From Actinotalea sp. (GTDB taxonomy: Bacteria > Actinomycetota > Actinomycetes > Actinomycetales > Cellulomonadaceae): DNA of 10,987 bases. Both the position numbers and the translations under genes were made by a program. The notes under the pieces are model-generated. The model worked only from the letters and a program-made list of their open reading frames with translations. It did not search any database and was not told the DNA's origin. Shown here in pieces: positions 1 through 7,381 of the stretch. Location: positions 1 to 10,987 of the forward strand of contig JACIXM010000423.1 in NCBI GenBank assembly GCA_014360395.1. The letters run 5' to 3'. Position 1 is the first letter of the stretch. Each line of letters opens with the position of its first letter.

Positions 1-707
1 CCGACCTGCTTCTCGATGACCGACGTCGCGCGCCGGGCGGCCTCCTCGCCGGTGATCGGTGCCGGCTCCCGCAGCGGGTACGACGCCGGGACCCGGTAGA
101 CCTCGCCGGCGAACGGGCCGAAGCCGGTCTTGTACGGCATCGCCTTGGCCGTCATGGCCATCGTGAGGTTCGTCCGCCCGTGGTAGGCGTGGTCGAGGAC
201 GACGACGCCGTCGCGCCCGGTGGCGCGCCGGGCGATCTTCACCGCGTTCTCGACCGCCTCGGCGCCGGAGTTCAGCAGCACGCTGCGCTTGGCGTGGTCC
301 CCGGGGGTCAGGCGCGCCAGCGCCTCGCAGACGGCCACGTACTCCTCGTAGGGCGTGACCATGAAGCAGGTGTGGGTGAAGCGCCCCACCTGCTCCTGCA
401 CCGCGCGGACCACCCCGGGTGCCGCGTTGCCGACGGACGTCACGGCGATCCCCGACCCGAGGTCGATGAACGCGTTGCCGTCCACGTCGACGACGACGCC
501 GCCGCCCGCGCGCTCCACGTACACCGGCAGCGTGCTGGCCACGCCCGCCGCGACGACCGCCGACCGCCGCTCGGCGAGCGCCCGCGAGCGGGGGCCGGGC
601 ACCTCCGTGCGCAGCAGGCGGTGCTGCGGCACCGGGTCGGGCGTCGGGGGCGCCAGGGGGTCGGCGGCGCTGTCGGGACGGTGCGTCGTTGCGGATCCGT
701 GCGTCAT
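1..707 (-). CDS. gabT: 4-aminobutyrate aminotransferase, N-terminal part (3' end beyond window)
   Basis: PLP-dependent class III aminotransferase that transfers the amino group of GABA to 2-oxoglutarate, giving succinate semialdehyde and glutamate (GABA shunt, cytoplasm). The minus strand from ATG at 707-705 is open to the window edge: 235 full codons of a family usually near 430-450 aa. Visible hallmarks are the IDLGSGIAVT segment (81-90), FTHTCFMVTPYEEY (110-122), the PLP-phosphate motif NSGAEAVENAVKIAR (146-160) and AYHGRT (174-179), where Tyr175 is expected to stack on the cofactor. The catalytic lysine lies outside the window. The stretch FTHTCFMVTPYE also resembles mycobacterial GabT as I remember it. 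About 30 N-terminal residues are Pro/Ala-rich and probably disordered. The gene is divergent from rseP and has a -10 box six bases before its ATG, so it is probably leaderless. Family call is very secure; strict GABA specificity is inferred. Confidence 0.93.
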   Translation of the reverse strand, partial: MTHGSATTHRPDSAADPLAPPTPDPVPQHRLLRTEVPGPRSRALAERRSAVVAAGVASTLPVYVERAGGGVVVDVDGNAFIDLGSGIAVTSVGNAAPGVVRAVQEQVGRFTHTCFMVTPYEEYVAVCEALARLTPGDHAKRSVLLNSGAEAVENAVKIARRATGRDGVVVLDHAYHGRTNLTMAMTAKAMPYKTGFGPFAGEVYRVPASYPLREPAPITGEEAARRATSVIEKQV

Positions 708-713
708 GGCGCG

Positions 714-719
714 ATCGTA
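714..719 (-). promoter_or_regulatory. Putative -10 box of a leaderless gabT promoter
   Basis: On the minus strand TACGAT (fits TANNNT) is followed by six bases (CGCGCC) and then the gabT ATG. Transcription starting about seven bases after the -10 would begin at or next to the A of the start codon. No good -35 hexamer is visible 17-18 bp upstream, which is common for actinobacterial sigma-A promoters. No Shine-Dalgarno sequence is present, consistent with a leaderless message. Confidence 0.5.
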
Positions 720-785
720 GTGCGCTGGTCGTCCGTGCGGGAGGCCCCGTAGGAACGAATTCCGTCGCATCGGGGGCATGGCCGC

Positions 786-810
786 CCGTGTTCGCGGATC
801 GCGGACACGG
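786..810. repeat. 25-bp near-perfect palindrome, candidate operator
   Basis: Two 11-bp arms, CCGTGTTCGCG and CGCGGACACGG, flank the 3-bp centre GAT. Only one of the 11 pairs is not Watson-Crick (T opposite G, a wobble in RNA). It lies in the divergent gabT/rseP gap, about 80 bp upstream of the gabT start and 100 bp upstream of the rseP start. No T-tract follows and no gene ends here, so a dimeric regulator site is more likely than a terminator. The regulator is unknown. The rest of the 708-910 gap shows no gene. Confidence 0.4.
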
Positions 811-910
811 ACCCCGGTGGTCGGGTCCGGGCCGCCCGCCGGGGGATGATGGTCCCGGCCCTCGGGTGCGGCGTCGTCGGACGCACCCCCGCCGGCCGGA
901 CGGGAGCGTG

Positions 911-2290
911 ATGGAGTACGTCCTCGGCGTCGTCGTCGTGGTGGTCGGTCTGCTGGTCTCCATCGCTCTGCACGAGATCGGTCACCTGGTGCCCGCGAAG
1001 CGGTTCGGCGTGCGGGTCAGCCAGTACATGGTCGGCTTCGGGCCCACCCTGTGGTCCCGGACCCGGGGCGAGACCGAGTACGGCCTCAAGGCGATCCCGC
1101 TCGGCGGCTACGTGCGCCTGATCGGCATGTTCCCGCCCGAGGAGGTCCTCGCCGGCCACGGCGCGCCCGCCGGCGCGGGCACGGAGCGCGCGGCCGGGAC
1201 CGGGTCGCCCACCGCGGAGGTCCTGGCGCGCTCGCGTCGCACCGGCCGGCTGGCGGAGATCGCCCGTGCGGCCCGCGCCGCCAGCGCCGAGGAGATCCGC
1301 CCGGGCGAGGACCACCGGGCGTTCTACCGGCTCTCGGCGCCGCGCAAGGTCGTGGTCATGCTCGGCGGGCCCGTGATGAACCTGCTGCTGGCCGTCGTCC
1401 TGGTCCTGGTCGCGTTCGTCGGCATCGGCCTGCCGGGTGCCCCGACGACGACCGTCGGTGTGGTCGGTCAGTGCGTCCCGACCGTCGGCGCCGCCGAGTG
1501 CGCACCGGACGCCCCGCCGACGCCGGCGGCGGAGGCGGGCCTGCGCCCCGGCGACCGGATCGTGTCCTACGGCGGTGCCGCCACGGAGACCTGGGCGGAC
1601 GTGCAGGCCGCGATCCGGGCCACACCGGGCGCGACGGTCCCGATGGTCGTCGAGCGGTCCGGCGAGCTCGTCACGCTCGCGGTCCGGCCCGTGCTCGCCG
1701 ACCGCCCGGTCGTGGGGGACGACGGGGCGTGGGTCGTGGACGACGCGGGGGAGCCGGTCACCGAGCCGACGCCGTTCGTCGGGCTGACGCCGACGGCGGC
1801 GATCGAGCGCCGTCCGGTCGGCGAGGCCCTGGCCTTCACGGGTGCCGCCGTCGCGGGGACCGCCGCGGTGATCGTCACCCTCCCGGTGCAGCTCGTGGAG
1901 ATCACGCGCGTGCTGCTGACCGGCGGCGAGCGGGACGCCACGGGCGTCCTCGGCCCGGTGGGCGTCGGCCGGATCGCGGGCGAGGTCGCCGCCGAGAGCT
2001 CCGGCCCGGCGCAGACCGCGGTCACCCTGCTCCTGCTGCTGGCCTCCCTCAACGTCGCGCTGTTCGTGTTCAACCTCCTCCCCCTGCTCCCGCTGGACGG
2101 CGGTCACGTCGTCGGCGCGGTGTGGGAGGGGGCCCGCCGTCAGGTCGCCCGGCTGCGGGGGCGTCCCCGCCCGGCACCCGCGGACGTCGCCCGGATGATG
2201 CCCGTCGCGTACGGGGTCTTCCTCGTGCTCATCGCGATGGGCGTCCTGCTGCTCGTCGCGGACGTCGTCCGCCCCGTCAGGCTCCTGTGA
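911..2290 (+). CDS. rseP: RseP/Rip1-family site-2 intramembrane zinc metalloprotease (M50)
   Basis: Membrane protease that cuts transmembrane anti-sigma factors and other single-pass proteins after a first cleavage, releasing signals to the cytoplasm. The ATG at 911 gives 459 aa, with GGGAG (902-906) four bases before it; GTG at 908 is possible but too close to that site. TM1 (about 3-25) carries the zinc motif HEIGH (21-25). The conserved [13 protein letters not shown] loop is at 61-73, TM2 with the GGPVMN motif at about 146-174, a PDZ domain at about 205-262, TM3 at about 368-390, the third zinc ligand in LDG (Asp396), and TM4 at about 438-457. Oddities are a charged, Ala-rich insert at 75-130 and Cys188/Cys196 just before the PDZ domain, which could form a disulfide outside the membrane. 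ispG follows 31 bp downstream, as in many actinobacteria; dxr, often found upstream, is replaced here by divergent gabT. Confidence 0.95.
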   Translation: MEYVLGVVVVVVGLLVSIALHEIGHLVPAKRFGVRVSQYMVGFGPTLWSRTRGETEYGLKAIPLGGYVRLIGMFPPEEVLAGHGAPAGAGTERAAGTGSPTAEVLARSRRTGRLAEIARAARAASAEEIRPGEDHRAFYRLSAPRKVVVMLGGPVMNLLLAVVLVLVAFVGIGLPGAPTTTVGVVGQCVPTVGAAECAPDAPPTPAAEAGLRPGDRIVSYGGAATETWADVQAAIRATPGATVPMVVERSGELVTLAVRPVLADRPVVGDDGAWVVDDAGEPVTEPTPFVGLTPTAAIERRPVGEALAFTGAAVAGTAAVIVTLPVQLVEITRVLLTGGERDATGVLGPVGVGRIAGEVAAESSGPAQTAVTLLLLLASLNVALFVFNLLPLLPLDGGHVVGAVWEGARRQVARLRGRPRPAPADVARMMPVAYGVFLVLIAMGVLLLVADVVRPVRLL

Positions 2291-2315
2291 CCGCCCCCCG
2301 CTGAGAGGACATACT
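2287..2315 (+). promoter_or_regulatory. Putative ispG promoter overlapping the rseP stop codon
   Basis: GTGACC (2287-2292, close to TTGACA), a 17-bp spacer and CATACT (2310-2315), then six bases to the ispG GTG at 2322. The -35 contains the rseP stop TGA. This is the best complete promoter in the window. It predicts a leaderless ispG mRNA in addition to read-through from rseP. The alternative start signal, GAGAGGA at 2303-2309, ends 12 bases before the GTG, rather far for a ribosome binding site. Confidence 0.45.
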
Positions 2316-2321
2316 GGACCG

Positions 2322-3476
2322 GTGAGCATCCCCATCAACCTCGGCATGCCCGAGGCACCCCCGCCCGTCCTGGCGCCGCGGCGCCGGACTCGCAAGATCA
2401 AGGTCGGGTCGCTGGAGGTGGGCGGCGACGCGCCCGTGTCGGTGCAGTTGATGACGACGACGCGCACCAGCGACATCAACGCGACCCTGCAGCAGATCGC
2501 CGAGCTCACGGCGTCCGGCTGCGACATCGTGCGGGTGGCCTGCCCGACGGAGGAGGACGCCGCCGCCCTGCCGGTGATCGCGCGGAAGTCGCAGATCCCG
2601 GTCATCGCGGACATCCACTTCCAGCCGAAGTACGTCTTCGCGGCCATCGACGCCGGGTGCGCCGCGGTCCGCGTCAACCCGGGCAACATCCGCAAGTTCG
2701 ACGACCAGGTCGGGGCGATCGCCAAGGCGGCGCAGGACGCCGGGGTCTCGATCCGCATCGGCGTCAACGCCGGTTCGCTCGACAAGCGCCTGCTGGAGAA
2801 GTACGGCAAGGCGACGCCGGAGGCCCTCGTGGAGTCGGCGGTGTGGGAGGCGTCCCTGTTCGAGGAGCACGACTTCCACGAGTTCAAGATCTCCGTCAAG
2901 CACAACGACCCCGTCGTCATGGTGCGCGCCTACGAGATGCTCTCCGAGCGGGGCGACTGGCCGCTGCACCTCGGCGTGACCGAGGCCGGCCCCGCGTTCC
3001 AGGGCACGATCAAGTCGGCCGTCGCGTTCGGCGCCCTGCTCAGCAAGGGCATCGGGGACACCATCCGCGTCTCGCTCTCGGCCCCGCCGGTGGAGGAGGT
3101 CAAGGTCGGCATCCAGATCCTGCAGTCCCTCAACCTCCGGCCGCGCAAGCTCGAGATCGTCTCGTGCCCGTCCTGCGGGCGCGCCCAGGTCGACGTCTAC
3201 GACCTGGCGGACCGCGTGACGGCGGGCCTGGAGGGCATGGAGGTCCCGCTGCGCGTGGCCGTGATGGGCTGCGTCGTCAACGGCCCCGGTGAGGCCCGCG
3301 AGGCCGACCTCGGGGTGGCCTCGGGCAACGGCAAGGGTCAGATCTTCGTGAAGGGCAAGGTCATCAAGACCGTGCCCGAGTCGCAGATCGTCGAGACCCT
3401 CATCGAGGAGGCCATGCGGATCGCCGAGGAGATGGAGCCGGTCGAGGGCGCCGCACCGTCCGTCTCGGTGTCCTGA
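2322..3476 (+). CDS. ispG: 4-hydroxy-3-methylbut-2-en-1-yl diphosphate synthase (IspG/GcpE)
   Basis: [4Fe-4S] enzyme of the MEP isoprenoid pathway. It reduces 2-C-methyl-D-erythritol 2,4-cyclodiphosphate to HMBPP, using ferredoxin or flavodoxin, in the cytoplasm. 384 aa, the normal length of the short bacterial form, from a GTG start. The N-terminal TIM-barrel part carries [12 protein letters not shown] (40-51), RVNPGNI (117-123) and [18 protein letters not shown] (145-162). The cluster ligands are visible as Cys282 and Cys285 in SCPSCGR, Cys317 in [10 protein letters not shown], and Glu324. It follows rseP by 31 bp, the usual actinobacterial rseP-ispG pair, and has its own likely promoter. 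Nothing is missing or truncated. Identification is secure. Confidence 0.98.
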   Translation: MSIPINLGMPEAPPPVLAPRRRTRKIKVGSLEVGGDAPVSVQLMTTTRTSDINATLQQIAELTASGCDIVRVACPTEEDAAALPVIARKSQIPVIADIHFQPKYVFAAIDAGCAAVRVNPGNIRKFDDQVGAIAKAAQDAGVSIRIGVNAGSLDKRLLEKYGKATPEALVESAVWEASLFEEHDFHEFKISVKHNDPVVMVRAYEMLSERGDWPLHLGVTEAGPAFQGTIKSAVAFGALLSKGIGDTIRVSLSAPPVEEVKVGIQILQSLNLRPRKLEIVSCPSCGRAQVDVYDLADRVTAGLEGMEVPLRVAVMGCVVNGPGEAREADLGVASGNGKGQIFVKGKVIKTVPESQIVETLIEEAMRIAEEMEPVEGAAPSVSVS

Positions 3477-3504
3477 CCGGTCCGCGTCGGCGCGTGCGGG
3501 GCAT

Positions 3505-3522
3505 GGCGTCCCGCCGGACGCC
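3505..3522 (+). terminator. Hairpin downstream of ispG, possible terminator
   Basis: Perfect 7-bp stem GGCGTCC / GGACGCC with loop CGCC, 28 bases after the ispG stop and ahead of the GNAT promoter. There is no T-tract, so it would be the T-less hairpin type often proposed for GC-rich actinobacteria. Chance stems are frequent at this GC content. Confidence 0.35.
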
Positions 3523-3567
3523 CCTGACACGGCCGTCCCGCGTCCGGGCGCGGGCGACGTGCTGCGG

Positions 3568-3573
3568 CACAAT
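3568..3573 (+). promoter_or_regulatory. Putative -10 box of a leaderless GNAT-gene promoter
   Basis: CACAAT followed by six bases (CGCCCC) and the ATG at 3580. There is no Shine-Dalgarno sequence, and no convincing -35. The spacing is the same as at gabT, ispG and the nei-like gene, and this supports choosing ATG 3580 over the in-frame GTG at 3559. Confidence 0.4.
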
Positions 3574-3579
3574 CGCCCC

Positions 3580-4464
3580 ATGACACGGTGGGGCGGCGGC
3601 CTCGGCGGGACGCGCTCGGACGCCGCGGCGGTCACGGACGTCGACCTGCACGAGGCGCTGGTGGTCTGCGACCGCGACCCCGTCGCGTCCGTCCTGGCGG
3701 CCACCCGCATCGAGGCGACCCTCGCCGAGGGCGGGAGCCGAGCCGGCACCGCGCTGTGGGGCTTCCGCCGGCACGGTCGCCTGGAGGCGGTGTGCTGGGC
3801 CGGCGCGAACCTCGTGCCGGTCTGCGCACCGGGCGACGAGGAGGCGCTGGACGCCTTCGCCCGCACGGCGCTGCGCCAGGGCCGGCGCTGCTCCTCGATC
3901 GTCGGCGACGCCGACGCGGTCCTGGGGCTGTGGCGGCGGCTCGAGCCGCGGTGGGGGCCCGCGCGCGAGGTGCGGTCCGAGCAGCCGTCGCTCGTCATCG
4001 ATCACGAGCCGCTCGTCGAGCCGGACCCGGCGGTGCGCCCGGCCCGCCCGGACGAGATCGGGGCGGTGCTGCCGGCCTGCGTGCACATGTTCGTCGAGGA
4101 GGTCGGGTACTCCCCGGTCGAGGGGGGCGGCACGGCGTACGCGTCCCGGGTCCGCTCGCTCATCGCTGCGGGACGCTCCTTCGTCCGCATGGAGTCGGGG
4201 CCCGACGGTGCGCACGTCGTCTTCAAGGCCGAGCTCGGCGCGGTCACCCCACGGGTGGCCCAGGTCCAGGGCGTGTGGGTCACGCCAGGACGGCGCGGCC
4301 AGGGGCTGTCGGCGCCCGGGATGGCGGCGGTCGTCCGGCTGACCCGGGCGCGCGTGGCGCCGGTGGTCTCCCTCTACGTGAACCACTACAACGCCCGCGC
4401 GCTCGCGAGCTACGAGCGCGTCGGTTTCCGGCGCGTCGGCACGTACGCGACCGTGCTCTTCTGA
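3580..4464 (+). CDS. DUF4081-GNAT family N-acetyltransferase
   Basis: Probable acetyl-CoA-dependent acyltransferase, substrate unknown; cytoplasmic, no signal or membrane segment. From ATG 3580 the protein is 294 aa (GTG 3559 would add seven residues and lies upstream of the likely -10 box). The N-terminal half (about 20-145) fits the DUF4081 domain. The C-terminal half (about 152-294) is a GNAT fold with the acetyl-CoA pyrophosphate loop VTPGRRGQGLS (234-244) and the motif-B strand and helix LYVNHYNARALASYERVGF (265-283). This architecture and its place just after ispG match the actinobacterial neighbour Rv2867c of Mycobacterium tuberculosis, as I recall it. It ends convergent with the nei-like gene, 43 bp away. 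Family confident; function not. Confidence 0.88.
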   Translation: MTRWGGGLGGTRSDAAAVTDVDLHEALVVCDRDPVASVLAATRIEATLAEGGSRAGTALWGFRRHGRLEAVCWAGANLVPVCAPGDEEALDAFARTALRQGRRCSSIVGDADAVLGLWRRLEPRWGPAREVRSEQPSLVIDHEPLVEPDPAVRPARPDEIGAVLPACVHMFVEEVGYSPVEGGGTAYASRVRSLIAAGRSFVRMESGPDGAHVVFKAELGAVTPRVAQVQGVWVTPGRRGQGLSAPGMAAVVRLTRARVAPVVSLYVNHYNARALASYERVGFRRVGTYATVLF

Positions 4465-4507
4465 CCTCCCCCGCTCCGGCCCCGTCCCCGTCCGGTGAGG
4501 GGCGCTC

Positions 4508-5368
4508 TCAGCGCAGCAGGCGCGACAGCCGTCGGTCCGCCAACGGGCGACCACCGGTCTGGCAGGTCGGGCAGTACTGCAGGGACCGGTCGGCGAAGGA
4601 CACCTCGCGCACGGTGTCGCCGCAGACCGGGCACGCCTGCCCGGTGCGCCCGTGGACCTGCAGGCCCCGGCGCTTGGCGTCCTTGAGCTCGGCCGCGGGC
4701 CGGCCGGCCGAGGCGTCGAGCGCCTCGGTGAGGACCGCGCGGACGACGGCGTGCAGGCGGGCGACGGCGGCCGCGTCGAGCGAGGTGCTCAGGGCGAACG
4801 GGCTCATCCGCGCGGCGTGCAGGATCTCGTCGGAGTAGGCGTTGCCGATCCCCGCGATCGCGCGCTGGTCGCGCAGCAGCCCCTTCACCTGTTGCGTGCG
4901 GGCCGTCAGGAGGGCGCCGAGCCGCTCGACGGTGAACGCCTCCGACAGCGGGTCGACCCCCAGCTCGGCGACGAGCGCCACGTCGCGCGGGTCCTGCACC
5001 ACGTGCACCGCCAGGCGCTTGCGTGTCCCGGCCTCGGTGAGGTCGAAGCCGCTGCCGTCGTCCAGTCGCAGCCGCAGCGCGATGGGACCCCGACCGGGGC
5101 GCGGCGTCGTCGTCGGCACCCGGTCGTACCACCGCACCCAGCCGGCGCGGGACAGGTGGGCGAGCAGGTGGGGGCCGTCGGTGGCGAGGTCGAGCCACTT
5201 GCCGTGGCGCCGGACCTCCTGCACGGTCCGCCCGAGGAGGTCCTGCGGGGCCGGCCGGAAGGTCTTGAGGGCGCTGACGGCGACCACGGCCACGTCCGCG
5301 ACGGTGCGGCCGGCCGTGCGCTCGCTGAGGAAGCGCGCGAGCGACTCGACCTCGGGGAGCTCCGGCAC
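4508..5368 (-). CDS. Fpg/Nei-family DNA glycosylase (AP lyase)
   Basis: Base-excision repair enzyme expected to remove oxidised bases and nick the abasic site. From GTG 5368 the protein is 286 aa and starts MPELPEVE, which puts the catalytic Pro2 (Schiff base) and Glu3 exactly at the N-terminus after Met removal; this fixes the start. Lys57 in HGKWL matches the conserved beta-hairpin lysine. The H2TH segment reads [22 protein letters not shown]-terminal zinc finger has Cys246, Cys249, Cys266 and Cys269 (CPVC...CPTC) with Arg261 in the hairpin. The type with SALKTFRP and [13 protein letters not shown] resembles a distinct actinobacterial Nei-like group more than classic MutM, so I give no symbol. 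It is a single minus-strand gene, divergent from proS, with a leaderless-type -10 (CACGAT) six bases before the GTG. Confidence 0.93.
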   Translation of the reverse strand: MPELPEVESLARFLSERTAGRTVADVAVVAVSALKTFRPAPQDLLGRTVQEVRRHGKWLDLATDGPHLLAHLSRAGWVRWYDRVPTTTPRPGRGPIALRLRLDDGSGFDLTEAGTRKRLAVHVVQDPRDVALVAELGVDPLSEAFTVERLGALLTARTQQVKGLLRDQRAIAGIGNAYSDEILHAARMSPFALSTSLDAAAVARLHAVVRAVLTEALDASAGRPAAELKDAKRRGLQVHGRTGQACPVCGDTVREVSFADRSLQYCPTCQTGGRPLADRRLSRLLR

Positions 5369-5374
5369 CCCCTC

Positions 5375-5380
5375 ATCGTG
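5375..5380 (-). promoter_or_regulatory. Putative -10 box of a leaderless nei-like gene promoter
   Basis: Minus-strand CACGAT, then six bases (GAGGGG), then GTG. GAGGGG resembles a Shine-Dalgarno sequence but touches the start codon, too close to serve as one, so leaderless initiation is the better reading. Confidence 0.4.
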
Positions 5381-5381
5381 C

Positions 5382-5398
5382 CGCGGCGGGGCGCCGCG
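5382..5398. repeat. 17-bp palindrome in the nei-like/proS divergent gap
   Basis: Arms CGCGGCG and CGCCGCG, perfect over 7 bp, around GGG. It lies directly upstream of the putative -10 of the nei-like gene, inside what would be its -35/-10 spacer, so a bound regulator could block that promoter. Could be chance at this GC content. Confidence 0.25.
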
Positions 5399-5461
5399 TG
5401 CCATGCCCCGGGCAGCCCCGGACGGGCGGGGTCCGTGCGCGGGCGGCGGGACGCCCGCCAC

Positions 5462-5467
5462 TAGGCT
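5462..5467 (+). promoter_or_regulatory. Putative -10 box of a leaderless proS promoter
   Basis: TAGGCT (fits TANNNT), then seven bases (GGCGCCC), then ATG 5475. No Shine-Dalgarno sequence. A 6-bp inverted repeat (5445-5450 / 5454-5459, GGCGGG/CCCGCC) sits just upstream. Confidence 0.5.
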
Positions 5468-5474
5468 GGCGCCC

Positions 5475-7277
5475 ATGCTGCTGCGGATGTCGACCCTGTT
5501 CGTGCGCACCCTGCGGGAGGACCCGGCCGACGCCGAGGTCCCCAGCCACCGCCTCCTCGTCCGGGCCGGCTACATCCGCCGCGCCGCCCCCGGCATCTAC
5601 ACCTGGCTCCCGCTGGGCCTGCGGGTCCTGGCGAAGGTCGAGGCCGTCGTCCGGGAGGAGATGGCCGCGATCGGTGCGCAGGAGGTGCACTTCCCGGCGC
5701 TGCTCCCGCGCGAGCCGTACGAGGAGACGGGCCGGTGGACCGAGTACGGCCCCAACCTCTTCCGGCTGCGGGACCGCCGCGAGAACGACTACCTCCTCGC
5801 CCCGACGCACGAGGAGATGTTCACGCTGCTGGTCAAGGACCTGTACTCCTCGTACAAGGACCTGCCGCTGGCGCTCTACCAGATCCAGACGAAGTACCGC
5901 GACGAGGCGCGGCCGCGCGCCGGCCTGCTGCGCGGCCGCGAGTTCGTCATGAAGGACGCGTACTCCTTCGACGTCGACGACACCGGGCTCGAGGCCGCCT
6001 ACCAGCGCCAGCGCGAGGCCTACCAGCGGATCTTCAGCCGCCTGGGCCTGGACTTCGTCATCGTCTCGGCCGTCTCCGGTGCGATGGGTGGTTCCGGCAG
6101 CGAGGAGTTCCTCATGCCGACACCGATCGGCGAGGACACGTTCGTCCGTTCGCCGGGGGGCTACGCGGCCAACGTCGAGGCGGTCACGACACCGGTCCCG
6201 GACCCGCTGCCCTTCGACGACGCCCCGGCCGCGCACGTCGAGGACACGCCGGACACGCCGACGATCGAGACGCTCGTCGCGCTGGCCGACGAGCGCTTCC
6301 CGCGGCCGGACCGGGCGTGGACCGCGGCGGACACGCTCAAGAACGTCGTCGTGGCGCTCGTGCACCCGGACGGCGAGCGGGAGGTCGTCGTCGTCGGCGT
6401 CCCGGGCGACCGCGAGGTCGACGTCAAGCGCCTCGAGGCCTCCCTCGCCCCGGCGGCCGTCGAGACCGCGGGGGAGGCGGACTTCGCCCGTCACCCCGAG
6501 CTCGTCAAGGGGTACATCGGCCCCGGCGTCCTGGGCCGGGCGAACACCGGGCGCGAGGACGCGATCCGCTACCTGCTCGACCCGCGCGTCGTGCCGGGCA
6601 CCCGGTGGGTGACCGGCGCCGACGAGCCGGGACGGCACGTCTTCGACCTCGTCGCGGGCCGCGACTTCGTGGGCGACGGCACGGTCGAGGCCGCGGAGGT
6701 CCGGTCCGGCGACCCGGCCCCGGACGGCTCGGGTCCGCTGGAGCTCGCCCGCGGCATCGAGATCGGTCACATCTTCCAGCTCGGCCGCAAGTACGCGGAG
6801 GCGCTGGGGCTGACCGTCCTGGACCAGAACGGCAAGGCCGTCACGGTGACCATGGGCTCCTACGGCATCGGCGTCTCGCGGGCGGTCGCTGCCCTGGCCG
6901 AGACGAACCATGACGACGCGGGCCTCGCCTGGCCCGCCGCCGTCGCGCCGGCGCACGTGCACCTCGTCGCGACGGGCAAGGACCAGGCCGTGTTCTCGGC
7001 CGCCGAGGAGCTCGCTGCCGACCTGGTCGGCCTGGGCGTCGAGGTGCTCTACGACGACCGCCCGAAGGTCTCGCCCGGCGTGAAGTTCGCGGACGCGGAG
7101 CTCATCGGGGCGCCCGTCGTCGTGGTCGTGGGCCGTGGCCTGGCCGACGGTGTCGTGGACGTCCGCCTCCGGCGTCCGGTCGGCGGGGGCGAGGGCCGGC
7201 CGCAGGGTGAGCAGGTCCCGGTCGCGCAGGCCGCGGACCACGTGGGCCGGCTCGTCGCGGACCTCCTGCAGGGCTGA
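5475..7277 (+). CDS. proS: Prolyl-tRNA synthetase, bacterial type with editing domain
   Basis: Class II aminoacyl-tRNA synthetase charging tRNA-Pro; cytoplasmic. 600 aa from ATG 5475, starting [20 protein letters not shown], the usual actinobacterial N-terminus; the in-frame ATG 5487 is less likely given the -10 spacing. Motif 1 region is around VHFPALLP (71-78), the TXE-type loop PTHEEMFT is at 110-117, motif 2 is [20 protein letters not shown] (141-160), and motif 3 is GSYGIGVSR (461-469). Between motifs 2 and 3 lies the insertion domain (about 225-405) that hydrolyses mischarged Ala-tRNA-Pro, with the conserved GYIGPGVLG stretch (346-354). The anticodon-binding domain covers about 490-600, including [19 protein letters not shown]. 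Single gene between divergent and convergent minus-strand neighbours, so it is transcribed alone, probably from a leaderless promoter. Confidence 0.98.
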   Translation: MLLRMSTLFVRTLREDPADAEVPSHRLLVRAGYIRRAAPGIYTWLPLGLRVLAKVEAVVREEMAAIGAQEVHFPALLPREPYEETGRWTEYGPNLFRLRDRRENDYLLAPTHEEMFTLLVKDLYSSYKDLPLALYQIQTKYRDEARPRAGLLRGREFVMKDAYSFDVDDTGLEAAYQRQREAYQRIFSRLGLDFVIVSAVSGAMGGSGSEEFLMPTPIGEDTFVRSPGGYAANVEAVTTPVPDPLPFDDAPAAHVEDTPDTPTIETLVALADERFPRPDRAWTAADTLKNVVVALVHPDGEREVVVVGVPGDREVDVKRLEASLAPAAVETAGEADFARHPELVKGYIGPGVLGRANTGREDAIRYLLDPRVVPGTRWVTGADEPGRHVFDLVAGRDFVGDGTVEAAEVRSGDPAPDGSGPLELARGIEIGHIFQLGRKYAEALGLTVLDQNGKAVTVTMGSYGIGVSRAVAALAETNHDDAGLAWPAAVAPAHVHLVATGKDQAVFSAAEELAADLVGLGVEVLYDDRPKVSPGVKFADAELIGAPVVVVVGRGLADGVVDVRLRRPVGGGEGRPQGEQVPVAQAADHVGRLVADLLQG

Positions 7278-7290
7278 GGGCCGGGTCCCG

Positions 7291-7312
7291 GGCCGCCGCG
7301 CCGGCGGCGGCC
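7291..7312 (+). terminator. GC-rich hairpin after proS, likely terminator
   Basis: Perfect 8-bp stem GGCCGCCG / CGGCGGCC with a 6-base loop, starting 14 bases after the proS stop. It is the first of three hairpins in the convergent gap. No T-tract. Confidence 0.5.
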
Positions 7313-7337
7313 TGCACGTCGGCGGGCGTGCCCGTCA

Positions 7338-7355
7338 GCCGGCGTGCTCGCCGGC
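7338..7355. terminator. Hairpin in the proS/lipoprotein convergent gap
   Basis: Perfect 7-bp stem GCCGGCG / CGCCGGC with loop TGCT. As a symmetric structure it could act on transcripts from either side. Its left arm is part of the 16-bp repeat shared with the 3' end of the lipoprotein gene. Confidence 0.4.
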
Positions 7356-7357
7356 CG

Positions 7358-7376
7358 GCGCGGGGGCAGCCCGCGC
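7358..7376 (-). terminator. Hairpin just after the lipoprotein gene
   Basis: Perfect 7-bp stem GCGCGGG / CCCGCGC with a 5-base loop, ending five bases beyond the minus-strand stop codon at 7382-7384. Best placed to terminate the minus-strand lipoprotein transcript. No T-tract. Confidence 0.4.
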
Positions 7377-7381
7377 GGAGG

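Noticed and set aside
180-752. Plus-strand open frames at the left edge
   Set aside because: They lie opposite gabT, whose minus-strand translation shows unmistakable aminotransferase motifs.
704-2920. Very long minus-strand open frame opposite rseP and ispG
   Set aside because: Arg/Asp/Gly/His-rich translation without recognisable domains, antisense to two clearly identified genes; a shadow of GC-rich codon usage.
4502-4514. Small hairpin GCGCT/AGCGC between the GNAT and nei-like genes
   Set aside because: Only 5 bp, 3-base loop, overlaps the stop codon and has no T-tract; too weak to call a terminator.
2277-4554. Minus-strand open frames opposite ispG and the GNAT gene
   Set aside because: Low-complexity composition and no motif; the plus-strand genes explain the open reading.
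5373-7241. 622-codon minus-strand open frame opposite proS
   Set aside because: Antisense shadow; proS on the other strand has all synthetase motifs.
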